DNA of 64,000 nucleotides from Corylus avellana (taxonomy: Eukaryota > Streptophyta > Magnoliopsida > Fagales > Betulaceae), in NCBI RefSeq assembly GCF_901000735.1, contig NC_081547.1, positions 12,073,156 through 12,137,155 on the forward strand, written 5' to 3'. This document shows positions 45,365 to 55,230 of this stretch, in pieces. Position 1 is the first letter of the stretch, and every line of letters starts with the position of its first letter. The position numbers and the translations under genes were made by a program. Below the pieces are notes generated by a model. It ran no database searches and was not told where the DNA came from. It saw only the letters and a program-made list of their open reading frames with translations.

Positions 45365-47224
45365 ACCCTACTACATTAGAAATAAATATCCATATTAATC
45401 AATTTGAAAATGTACAACACACATAATATTCGAAGGAAACCATATTTATCTCCATGTCCTATTCAACCATATTTTCTACCATATAGATATTGTGCCATTT
45501 GCTTCTAAAAGCAGCTATCTAAATCAACATTACTTTTCCTCAATATAAAATGAAAACAAATTATGAGAATATATTTTTTGTGAGATTCAACAGAACATAG
45601 AAATAATATTGGATTCGACTACCACCTATCATTACATAGATATTGAAATTTATGTTTTTTGATTACATATAAAATCCTTCAGTGAGCCAAAATAAGCAAT
45701 GCAAGCAAACATCGCAGAATAGAAATATGAACTCTTTTAACTGCAATTTATCAAAATATAAAAAACATCAAATTTTGAAGGTAAATAGGGTTGCAGACAT
45801 GAAAGCTTCATGAGAGATAGGAGATGTATATGCACAACTAGAATGACTGAGATATGCACCACAATGTTATTATCATCGCAACAACAAAAAAATATTACTT
45901 ACAATTGGCTCAAAATTAGGGATAGACAAGTTAACCGTGAGGTTTCTCATCAACAACAAAACCTGCACAAGCCACCAACTATATCAATTACACACTAACA
46001 AATATAAAATAAGGAAACACAAGGTTTGAGCTTCTTTTTCTCTTTTCTTTTTGGAATGTGTCAATGGGGGAATACTATATATTAACATGTTCATTTTGTG
46101 CCAATGCATGAGTCTTATAGAATGGAAAAAAAACCCATACATAGCCGCAGCACGTCTTGTATACTATGCTTTTGCAGGAGAAAAACACAAATATCCAGAA
46201 TGCATTTGAAAACTCTAAGGCACCATTTTGTACAATGTAGACTTTGAACTAAATAACTATTCGCCAAAAGCCACCAATATACTAGGTCCTTCGAATTAGC
46301 TATATGGTAACAAATAAGTTATTGATAAGCGCCGAATGTTGCACATTCAAGCCCCTTAACTGGCATATGTTAATTCATTAGCATTTTTATTTGTTTGATT
46401 TTGTTTTATTTTAGTGTTTCCAGGTTTGTAATAAAGATACAAGAAATTCCATTAATTTTGTGCTTAAAGCACACTTTGAGAAGACCTAGCACACGTCTCA
46501 ATATTTTGACCTTAACTTCATGCTCGAGTATTGGATTGAGGTGAAACCAGTGGCTGTGGAAAGCTAACTCAAAATACTACAAATCATTGCAAAATACATT
46601 TTTATTATTGATATTTTTGCACACAAAATGACCACATCAGTTATCTCTTCACTAGGGCTTTCGCTAAACTCGTAAAGCAAAGATTACACCATCAAAGATT
46701 CGGGCAAGAAAACGATGAGTTAGATTTACCCACACACAACCTCAAAAACTAAGCCTAATACAGCTATGTCACAATCAATGAGAAATTTAGGTATTCTTCG
46801 TGGAAATTTTGGGGTTTTTTACAAAGTAGGTATTCCTCCCCAAAATTAAAGCCTAAATCAAATTTCACCACATTCAATCAAAGATAAAATCATCCACATA
46901 CATGGTGGAGGATGAGAGAGAGAGAGGGAGAGAGAGAGAGTGAAAGAAAAAAAACACACCATGTTCGATCAAGAGTGCTTGAATGTGTCGAGTGCTAGCT
47001 ATAGGAAACTGAACAGGTGGGTTGGAGCTTTATTCATATATAGATAGATGGCTGAGCGTAATTTCTTCGTATATGCATTGTGTGGGTTGCTATAGGAAAT
47101 TGAAAAGGCTCCGAAAGAGATTATTTGCACGAATTCCATTTACCCAGCCAATTTATTTTTAATCGGTTAAAGAACTTATTTACCCAGCCAATTTATTTGT
47201 GCGAAAGTATCTAATGAGTAACAG
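45365..47224. other. Transposon upstream region without genes
   Basis: AT-rich. Contains a truncated LTR (46323-46600) and a GA-rich microsatellite at about 46914-46941. Open frames are short and unrecognised. It may include the promoter of the tnp2 gene, but no TATA box can be placed with confidence. Confidence 0.5.
46323..46600 (+). mobile_element. Truncated LTR, related to the solo LTR at 51746
   Basis: Starts TGATAAGCGCCGAATGTTGC and follows the same order of words as 51746 onward: ccccttaactggcat, attccattaatt, ggattgaggtga and gaaagctaactcaaa. It stops after about 280 bp, so only the 5' part remains. No TSD can be given. Confidence 0.6.
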
Positions 47225-47445
47225 GAGATTTGATTGTCCCAGACTTATTGGTGTGTACAATATACACGCCAAAAAAGATATTTTAACTTGGCATTTGAAA
47301 GAAAGGCCACGTAACTTTTTTAGACTATTTTCTGTGGTGTAAATTTTTTATGCCAAAAAAAACTTTTTAACTTGGCAATTATCAAAAACGCCAGGTAATT
47401 TATGTCATTTAATTGGCTTTTGGCCAAAAAAAAGCCACCAAAAAA

Positions 47446-48300
47446 AAAACATCATATGAGTTAGTAACCTTGTGAAATTTTATATATTTTTGCCTATAAA
47501 TAGATTTCCTTAATTTTCAAGTCTTCTAACTATTATCATCTAAACCATTACAATGTATCATGTAAACCAACTCTTTAAGATCCTCATTTAGTAAAGTTGT
47601 TTTTAATTCATTTGATGTAGTTCTATATCAAAATAAGCTACTAACACCATGATTATCCAAAATGAATATTTCTTGACACTTAAGAGAAGGTTTCATGATA
47701 ATCAATGCATACCTTCTGAGTAAAACCCATAGTTACAAGCTTAGTTTTATATTGTTCAATGTTACTAAAAGTATCATTTTTTGTTTTGTAAACTCATTGG
47801 TAAGTCACCAAGATCCTAGATGTGACTTTTAGTCATGGATTCCATCTCTTCATTCATGCAATTGAACCAAAATGTGGAGTTATCTCCACTCATGGCTTGT
47901 GAAAATAATTTTGAATCATCTTTAGGCCTGATTTCAAAACTTTAAGGGTGAACAATCAAAGTCATTCATTTATCTTTTGAGGATAAGTAATCGCACCAGG
48001 TTGAACATCCTTTAGAAATTATTTCTACACTTAACAATGTTTGGATTATATGAAGGACAATAAAACCTAAACTCTTTAGAGTTTAGTGCATAGCCAATAA
48101 AAAATTTATTGGTTGTCCTAGGATCCAATTTCTTTAAATATGGATTGTAAATTGTCACTTCCACAAGACTCCCATAATGATTTAAACTTAGTTTCCATTC
48201 ATTCCATAATTTTAAAGGTGTCTTACAAACAACATTGGATGGAACACTATTTATATGTACACAACGGTTTTCAAATCTTCACTCTACAAGGATAATGGCA
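47446..48300 (-). pseudogene. Ty1/copia integrase C-terminus and reverse transcriptase N-terminus
   Basis: On the minus strand the order is: a segment like LDPRTTNKFFIGYALNSKEF with RFYCP (end of integrase), then VAYFDIELHQMN, KTTLLNEDLKELVYM, KSIYRQKYIKFHKVTNSYD (reverse transcriptase fingers/palm, degraded). It stops at a T run where CACTA-derived DNA begins; the following YVDD part is at 31812-32392. Stops and shifts are common. Confidence 0.75.
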
Positions 48301-48623
48301 GATTAGAATAAGGAAAAAAAATATACTTTTGCACCTTGAATTACCACCACATTTTTATTTACGCCTGCAAACTTTATTGAAGCCTCTTAAACTGGCACAC
48401 ATGACCGCTTTTGCTTTTCTATTCCCAATTATGGCCTTCTAGAGATGTCATAAGTTTTTATACAGCAAATTCTTTTTTTTTTTTTTTTTTTATGCATGAG
48501 CTAACACGTGAACAATTGTTTTAATCCAAAGAGATAAATTCGACTTCTTTTAACTTTACTCATTCACTCCTTCAGCTCCAAATTGGGTTTTGATAAGCAC
48601 CATATTTCAACTCCACTATCTCG
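48301..48623. other. Unassigned flank
   Basis: Retrotransposon-adjacent DNA with a T run at about 48472-48492. No domain recognised. Confidence 0.5.
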
Positions 48624-48639
48624 CACTACAAAAATGTTG

Positions 48640-49040
48640 TATTTTAATGACTTACCAGTAGTGACGTTTTTAGGCCAAAAAACGTCACTACTAGTGTGGG
48701 GACGTGTCAATAGCAATGTGGATGACACATCAAAAAAGCTGTAGTCTACACCAGGAATTAGTGACATGTGGATTTGATCACACATCACTAATTGGTGACG
48801 TGTGAAATTACACACATCACCCTCCTAAACCCGACGTGCCAATCTTGGCACGTCACCAATTGGTGACATGTCAAGATTGGCATGTCACCTTCTTTTCGTG
48901 ACGTGCTAATTTTGACACATCACCAATTGGTGACATGTCAAACCACTTAAAAAAAAAAAAAAAAAAAGTGACATGACAATTTAAAACACGTCACTAATTG
49001 GTGACATGTCAACAAACTGACACGTCATTAAATTGTGTAA
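48640..49040. repeat. CACTA subterminal repeats, left
   Basis: About ten copies of tggtgacatgtca / tgacatgtcaccaattgg in both orientations. The same motif recurs at 53830-54250 near the other end, as expected of TnpA-binding sites. Confidence 0.75.
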
Positions 49041-49919
49041 TTTTGGGAAAAAAAAAAACAAAACAAAATTCCTCCTTATATTTATTTTTCAAAATTTTTT
49101 AAGGCGTTTTACCCAAGTTTCGAAGTTGCATCACCTGATATATGAGTTACACATCTACTACAATTACATCAACTATCCATCTATCCATCAATTACAACTA
49201 TCCATTAACCATTTACATCTATCCACCAACTATCACAAATAATCCATTACAACAAATAATCCATTATCACAACTATCCATTATCACCACTATTCCATTAT
49301 CCCAAATAAATCCAACTATACATCAACAATGTCACTGTCCATCAACAAATCAACGAAAATATACAAGTGCACTAATACAACATCAAAACACTTAAAAAAA
49401 TATATATACAACACCAGCATGACCGACTTCTCTGCAACAACTGCAAATGATAAAACAAACAATCATCAAACATGATAGCATCTTATCAAGTCTAGGTCAC
49501 TAATCATTGAGCAACATTAAAGTATACGATGGCCATCATAATCAACAACTTCAGGTCTATAAACAGCACCTAAACCACAACTTTAACCTACCTACACTAC
49601 CAACACGTATAATATAACCTATAGTTCAAAAACTATAACCATACCAAACATGATGCTTTAGAAAATGTAGTTTTTCAGTTATAGTCATATGATTACATAA
49701 ATATAGTGGTGTACATATATTTACGGTTATGCTGAACCACAGGAAAAATGTGCTGATCAACGGGACAGTTTTGAAGCCTATATCACGGGTTCGATTACAA
49801 TGTGATCTTCGTCCTCTGTTTATAATGTTACCTCTTCTATACATATTACATTGCAAATGTGTATATACATGCATATGTGGTCGAACGATATGCACAATGT
49901 GTGATTATCAAACAATTAT
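49041..49919. other. CACTA interior without genes
   Basis: Low-complexity tract at 49150-49340 built from atccat / catcaac / tatcac words, followed by unremarkable AT-rich DNA. No coding seen on either strand. Confidence 0.6.
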
Positions 49920-49928
49920 TAACCGTTA

Positions 49929-51132
49929 GGGAAAATTACACTTTACCCCCCCAAAGTTGGTAGCGTTTTTCAATTCAACCTCTAAAGTTTTAATTTTTGC
50001 AATTCACCCCCCCCCCCGAACAAAGTTTCAATTTTTTTCAATTCAGCCATTCTGTCAGTCAAAGCCGCTATGATTGACGGAACAATGATCACATGCAACG
50101 CACATGATCACTCAAGGCGTTGTAGTACTGAAAATACCCCAATCCCAACTCAGAAATGACGTCGTCAAGGCCTTCCCTTTTGCTAAATCGCTCACATTGA
50201 CTCTCGTTGGCAAATTTTTCTTGGGCACCGATGATCCAGAACGTATCGCTCGCCTTATGAGCAAATTCATTGACATTACGCTGGGGATGCATTTGATTCC
50301 TATGAATATCCCACGAACGATATTTTATAAAGCAAACAAAGCAGCAGAGGGGATCTACAGGGAGTTGAGGATGATTATTGGGGACAAGAAGGCTGCCATG
50401 GAAATCGGAGCACCCATGCAGGATATACTGTCGCACATGATTGTCGTCACCAACCCATCCATAAAATCCTCTCTCTCTTCCTCTCTTTCTCTGTCTTTCT
50501 CTCCTCTGTTTCTATTGCTCCAACTTCTTTTTCCATTTTTTTCTTGAATAAATCCATTGCTTAATGTGGTTGTCTCATCTTCTTCATCCAACCAACCAAC
50601 CCCTTCTCTCCAACTTTCACTTTGCAGAATGGAGAACTAGAGCAAAGCTAAAAATTACACAACCCGCTTTTACTCTTTACAATATTCTTGCTTCCTTCAT
50701 TCCTTTAGGTCCACTGATCAGGACAGCACTATGGAAGGGTTAAAGATTGCTCATCCGAGAAGATTTTGCACGTCTCCTCTGCGCTGATGCAATTGTGCTC
50801 CTCCATTTTCAAAAACTGTGTTGATAATGTTTTCTGAAACTAAAAACAGCTAATCGGCGGCGGAGGGAGTCAACCTGAGTGATTTAGCAAAAGGGAAGGC
50901 CTTGATGACTTCGTTTTTGAGTTGGGAAGGGGGTATTTTCGATACTAAAATGCCTTAAGTGATTACGTGCATCGTACGGGATCACTATTCCGTCAGTCAT
51001 AGCGGCTTTGACTGACGAAATGGCTGAATTGAGAAAAATTGAAACTTTGGGGGGTGGATTGCAAAAATTAAAACTTTGGAGGTCGAATTGAAAAATACTG
51101 CCAACTTTGAGGGGATAAAGTGTAATTTTCCC
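49929..51132. mobile_element. Pack-MULE carrying a cytochrome P450 fragment
   Basis: 1204 bp. Terminal inverted repeats of about 270 bp: left 49929-50203 begins gggaaaattacacttta, right 50867-51132 ends taaagtgtaattttccc. The flanks are a perfect TAACCGTTA (49920-49928, 51133-51141), the 9-bp TSD of Mutator-like elements. The interior contains P450 coding sequence and a pyrimidine-rich, intron-like tract ending tttgcag (about 50627), but no transposase. Such elements move by proteins supplied in trans and are known to capture host gene pieces. Confidence 0.9.
50104..50470 (+). pseudogene. Captured cytochrome P450 fragment (CYP716-like)
   Basis: The plus frame reads KFFLGTDDPERIARLMSKF, then YKANKAAEGIYRELRMII and GAPMQDILSHMIV, wording characteristic of the CYP716 family in the CYP85 clan (triterpenoid oxidases such as beta-amyrin 28-oxidase). 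Only about 110 of some 480 residues are present: there is no membrane anchor, I-helix, ExxR or haem-binding cysteine motif, so no enzyme can be made. The match seems to begin inside the left inverted repeat (VVKAFPFAKSLT, about 50155-50195). After VTNPS it runs into C/T-rich DNA that looks like an intron. The open frame itself has no stop for 147 codons. Confidence 0.8.
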
Positions 51133-51220
51133 TAACCGTTAAAATGATCGACATGGAAGATGATTTTGTTGTTAAAAAACAAAAACAAAAACAAAAACAA
51201 AAAGTATTAGCGTTACATGC

Positions 51221-53567
51221 TCAACTCCCAACTGAGGATCTCACCCTCGGATGGCCTTGGGACTCCGTCTCTGGCACAACCTTAAGTTGACTAAACTCGG
51301 AGCTCGCCTGCACCAAAGACTCAAGCATACGAAAATGAGCCTCATATTCATCCCGTTGTGCAGCCATATGTGTAGTCATCTGCTCTTGCTGTGTAGCTAT
51401 TTGTGCCATCCATTCTTCTTGTGCAGCCAACTGTTCCCGTTGAACAAGCATCTATTCTTTTTGTGCAACTATATGTGCCATGTGTTCTTCCCTTTCAACT
51501 TCTAGAGTTTTTTCAATCAGTTGTTCCACCACCACACGTCGAGGGTTCTGTGAGTGTGCTCCTGAAAACCTATAATATGAATGGAAGGTGCCACAAACTA
51601 GTAGAATCCCAGGTCCAACTCCTCGAACCCTACCAGCATATTCTGGCTTATTTTTCATAGCCTTGGCATACGCATCGTCCAGTGCCCACAGTTTCATCCC
51701 CTGGCTGACGCTTGAGCTTGCTGTAGTGTTGGTGGGCATCAACTCTGATGACTGTCAAATATTGCATATTTGGACCCCCTTAATTGGCATTTGCTAAGCC
51801 TTTAGCTTTATTATTTTCTGATGTTTTGGTTAGTTTTGGTGTTTTAGTGATTTGTAGGTCGTTAAGCGGAAAATGCAGCTTTAAGGTGATATTTGCAACT
51901 CATTCCATTAATTCTAGGGCTTAAGACACTTTATGAAGCATTAACAGCAAATTGGGATCGAGCAATGATTCGCACTCGATGAGTCCCACTAAAAATATCA
52001 TATCTAGAGTTGTAGAGCTCGGATTGAGGTGATCTTGGTGTCATTGGAAAGCTAACTCAAATATATACAAAGTCATGTTTCACAAGAGTAGGCGAATTCT
52101 GACAGGAAGCATGCTCGAGCGCATGTTTAGTGCAATCGAGCGCATTCGCGCCCTGCGCAGCAAAATACATGTTGCACGAGTGCGATCGAGTGCACTCGGC
52201 TGACCTGGCAGTGCTAAAACCCTAAAATTAGCTTATAAATATCATTCTTTTTCATTATAAACGTACGGAGATGCGCTGGGGGTGCTGTTCTTGGTCGTTT
52301 TCGTGTTTTCTGGGTTTTTGTAGCTTGGAACACGATTTCTTTTGTAAGTTTTTAATTTTAATGAAGTAATTTAGTTTCTTTATGATTTTTTTTGTCATGA
52401 GAGGCTAAATCTTCAACTAAGGTTGAAGATGAAGCCTCGCCATTGATTAGTTTTAAATTTTTATGTTTTGTTCGTACAAATCTGTTGTTTAATGTAATGT
52501 ATGTTCGTTTCAATTCAATTGTGTGACAAAATTGTGATTGATTGTTGTTTATAAATCATGAAAATGTTGGATATTTGTTGTGTTTCATCCAACGGATACA
52601 TCGAATGATTTGATTGAGACTTATATCCATTGTGATTTACGGATACAGTGGATGATTTGATCTCAATTGGATATTCGTTGTGATTTGTAATAGAGATGAA
52701 TTCATCGAATGATTCAATTGGTTTATAAAAAACAATAGAACATATATAGGGTTTAATTGTTTGTCGGATGCATGAATGAAAACATGAGAATGTATGCTTT
52801 GATTTGGTGAGGTGAATTCTAAAACCTTAGTTGTTTATCTTTTGATTATTTTTCTTTTATTTAGTTTATGTTTGTTTATTTTCAAAATCAAAATCATTCG
52901 GAACTAGGTTAAGATATAATTGATTCAGATAGAAATTAAATTTCACAAACACAATTCGCTGTGGATCGACCTCGCACTTGCACACACACTATATTGCACA
53001 CAACTCGTGCGCTTGCGAGTACAATTAAATTTGTACATCAAGCTCCCACATTCTCTCTTGTAGTATACATAAAAAGTTGTAATATATCACAGTGTTAATC
53101 TTAAGTAAGTTAATACACAAATAATAATCAAGATACAGTGTAAGTAGCATACAACTCTCTCCTAAGTATCTTGATTTCCATAGGCACCGTCTTTCGTTGT
53201 GTTGGTCTTGGTGTAACTCTACGCTCGCGTAGGAGTCGTGCCCTCACTTATCTCCTACAAAAACAAACAACATAAACAAATGTTTATATATATAGGGTGT
53301 CATTCCGTCTTATGCGCCGCCTTGGCGAAACCATTCCAACTGGTTGAGTGTGGCATGGTATTCTTCGATCATATAGCTCTCATACGCTCTGCTTTTTCTA
53401 CACAATTTACATTATTAATATGTGATCTTTAATACGATTGCAATTAATAAAACTACACAAATTTAATAAAACTTGTGACATACTTTCTCGTCGGGAGTAC
53501 ACCATTTCCCTAACTCGCGTTAGAAGTCCACGGGGTCATACTGGTCGATGTTTTGCGTCGACGCCAT
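51221..53567 (-). pseudogene. PTTA/TnpA-type transposon protein (Transposase_24-like), interrupted by a solo LTR
   Basis: Read on the minus strand. N-terminal piece 53567-53483 (MASTQNIDQYDPVDF, stop, GKWCTPDEK), an intron-like gap, then KAERMRAI, stop, SKNTMPHSTSWNGFA (about 53395-53300), then SEGTTPTRA...YTKTNTTKDGAYG (about 53255-53165). After the inserted LTR the frame resumes at 51742 with LWALDDAYAKAMKNKPEYAG then RVRGVGPG, and ends in a Gln-rich coiled coil (EQMTTHMAAQRDEYEA) at 51221. This order is that of plant Ptta/En-Spm proteins, which bind CACTA subterminal repeats. Several stops show it is dead. Confidence 0.75.
51746..53040 (+). mobile_element. Solo LTR (1295 bp) inside the PTTA pseudogene
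   Basis: Starts TGATGACTGTCAAATATTG and ends TTTGTACATCA, a short inverted TGATG. Flanks AACTC (51741-51745) and AGCTC (53041-53045) match at 4 of 5 positions. It contains gatcgagcgc and gcgatcgagtgcact words that also occur in the LTRs at 5408 and 24822, and a PBS-free end reading gtgcgcttgcgagtacaa, so these LTRs are distant relatives. No internal region. Confidence 0.75.
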
Positions 53568-53829
53568 CACGGTCGCAACTGTAGCAAGACTGCTGGAGGG
53601 GGAAAGAGACCGCCGGAGAGGGAGAGAGAGTGACAGAGAGGGACTGGGAGACTGACAAAGAGTTACGGCCGGAGCTAGGGTCGCTGGAAATGGTGGGGAG
53701 AGACTAATGGAGAGAGAAAAAAAGAGAAGAAAAGGAGAGAAAATTCCAAAGAGGGCTTTGTGCATGCAAGAGAAAGAAGGAAAGAATAAGAGAAAGAAGG
53801 AGATCTGTGCGCGCTCCTTCCTAATGTAA

Positions 53830-54250
53830 AAAACCAATGGTGACGTGTAAGTTTTAACATGTCGCCTCTACCAAGGGAGGACGTGTTAAAACTTACTGTG
53901 ACATGGTTCTTGTCACAGTAACACGTCACCATATGGTGACCTGTCATATTAATACTTCACCCAATTGGTGATGTGTTAGACAAACACGTCATTAAATTTG
54001 CATTTTTTTTTTTCCGAAAGAATATATACATTTTTACTTTTTGATAAGGTGATGTCTTAAAGTTCACACGTCACCAATTAGTGACATGTGAACATTAACA
54101 CATCATTAAATTGTTTATTTTAATTTTTTTTTTTCATTTTTTGTATTATTTTTTATTTTGTCACATGTTACTCTCTCATACGTCACCAATTAGTGACTGT
54201 GAATAGTGACATTTTAAAATTATGTGTACTATGTACACATCACTAAACCC
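53830..54250. repeat. CACTA subterminal repeats, right
   Basis: Repeated tggtgacgtgt / acacgtcacca words in both orientations, matching the array at 48640-49040 and ending next to the gtagtg terminus. Confidence 0.75.
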
Positions 54251-54266
54251 TCATTTTTTTGTAGTG

Positions 54267-55230
54267 TATTATCCGCTCTGGGCCTTAACCCCCATGGTTT
54301 TGTTACTGGGTTTACCCCAAAATGCCTCACACCATTTAGAATGAGCATGCTCTAATATAAGCACATCCCATTTCCTACACCAAGGCAATGTGGGATGCTA
54401 TAATTACCCCATCTTGGGACCCAACATCCTCACTGGCGACCATCATGGGCTTGTGCACACCCCCCATCTCAAGCTAAGGTAGCTTTAATACCATATGTTA
54501 CTATTGAAACAAAGGCACCAAAATAAATTGAGAAGTAAGAAACAAGAAACAAAACTACCAAAATAGACACAAGGATTTAAGTGGTTCGGCCTTGACTTGG
54601 CCTATGTCCACTAGAGAAGACAGATCAAGATCTTTTATTATGGAAAAACAAGGGAGATACAAACAGTGGCTCACACCCAAAAACCCAAGCACACCCAAAA
54701 CAACACTTGATAGTGTTTCTACAAAGAGAATCCTCTCACTCTCTCCAATGCCTCACTTGAGCTTTGGATATTCTTTCTCTCACTATTCTCTAGCTCTCTT
54801 AGAATGGGATGATCCACAAATCAGCTCTCATTCCTTTATATAGGCAAGCTCCACCAACCCTTCTTAAATGCCCATGAGCCCCTCAACTACCCATGCGTAA
54901 TTAAGATGCCCAACTCTCAACCATGAGCCTCTCAACTACCCATGTGCAATTAAGATACCCAACTCTAAACCATGAGCCTCTCAACTACCCATGTGCAATT
55001 AAGATGTTCAATTCTTCAACCATGAGATAGCAAGAATAATTGATGGGTGACAAGTCATACCCAACAGTAACAACCTTCCAAGTGGTATGATATTGTCCGC
55101 TTTGGGCTTTAACTGCACTATTTTATTATTGGGTTTACCCTAAAAGGCCTTATACCATTTAAAAAGAATATGCTCCTATATAAGCACATCCCCTTTCCCG
55201 CTGAGAAAATGTGGGACGCCACACTTCCAA
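54267..55230 (-). mobile_element. TRIM, second family, interrupted by a solo LTR
   Basis: Two LTR copies share the words ccgctttgggc / ccgctctgggc, gggtttacccta, ataccattta and tataagcacatccc: one at 54267-54405, lacking its outer end next to the CACTA terminus, the other at about 55067-55230. Between them a short interior carries gctttaatacca, the complement of a tggtatYaragc primer site. As in the 30763 TRIM, the LTR begins TGTAACAACC. No coding. Confidence 0.65.
54502..55066 (-). mobile_element. Solo LTR (565 bp), copia-like, nested in the TRIM
   Basis: On the minus strand it starts TGTTGGGTATGACTTG and ends ttgtttcaata. The flanks GTTAC (54497-54501) and GTAAC (55067-55071) match at 4 of 5 positions, and removal of the segment restores a normal TRIM border. 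Contains three direct repeats of about 55 bp of the form catgagcctctcaactaccc (54870-55010). Confidence 0.65.

Larger units (their letters stand above)
32393..47450 (-). mobile_element. Composite CACTA-derived insertion (about 15 kb) inside a copia element
   Basis: Both edges carry TGGCA-type subterminal motifs (32430-32780 and 47225-47450), and the interior encodes En/Spm tnp2 pieces on the minus strand. Both junctions with the copia coding sequence fall in T runs (minus-strand tgttttttttt at each side), so exact borders and TSD are uncertain, and about 20 copia residues seem to be missing. Inside are a copia gag/LTR block (about 33.2-37.66 kb), a tandem tnp2 array (37.66-44.88 kb), the tnp2 N-terminal exon (44885-45364) and about 1.9 kb of upstream DNA. 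Canonical CACTA termini were not seen, so it may be a decayed or rearranged element rather than one clean insertion. Confidence 0.55.
48624..54266 (-). mobile_element. CACTA-like element with two nested insertions
   Basis: Left end CACTACAAAAATGTTG, right end catttttttgtagtg, both canonical CACTA termini. Subterminal motifs tggtgacatgtca / gtgacgtgt are dense at 48640-49040 and 53830-54250. The interior holds a PTTA/TnpA-type pseudogene on the minus strand, a Pack-MULE (49929-51132) and a solo LTR (51746-53040). No tnp2 was found, so it is non-autonomous. The 3-bp flanks differ (tcg and tat), so either the TSD has decayed or the two ends come from different copies. Confidence 0.7.

Noticed and set aside
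50355..50591. Minus-strand frame rich in Glu and Arg opposite the P450 fragment
   Set aside because: It is the complement of a C/T-rich intron-like tract and the P450 frame; no domain.
53520..53837. 105-aa minus-strand frame with a Ser/Leu/Phe-rich N-terminus
   Set aside because: Most of it is translation of GA-rich DNA upstream of the PTTA start at 53567; only the last residues belong to that pseudogene.
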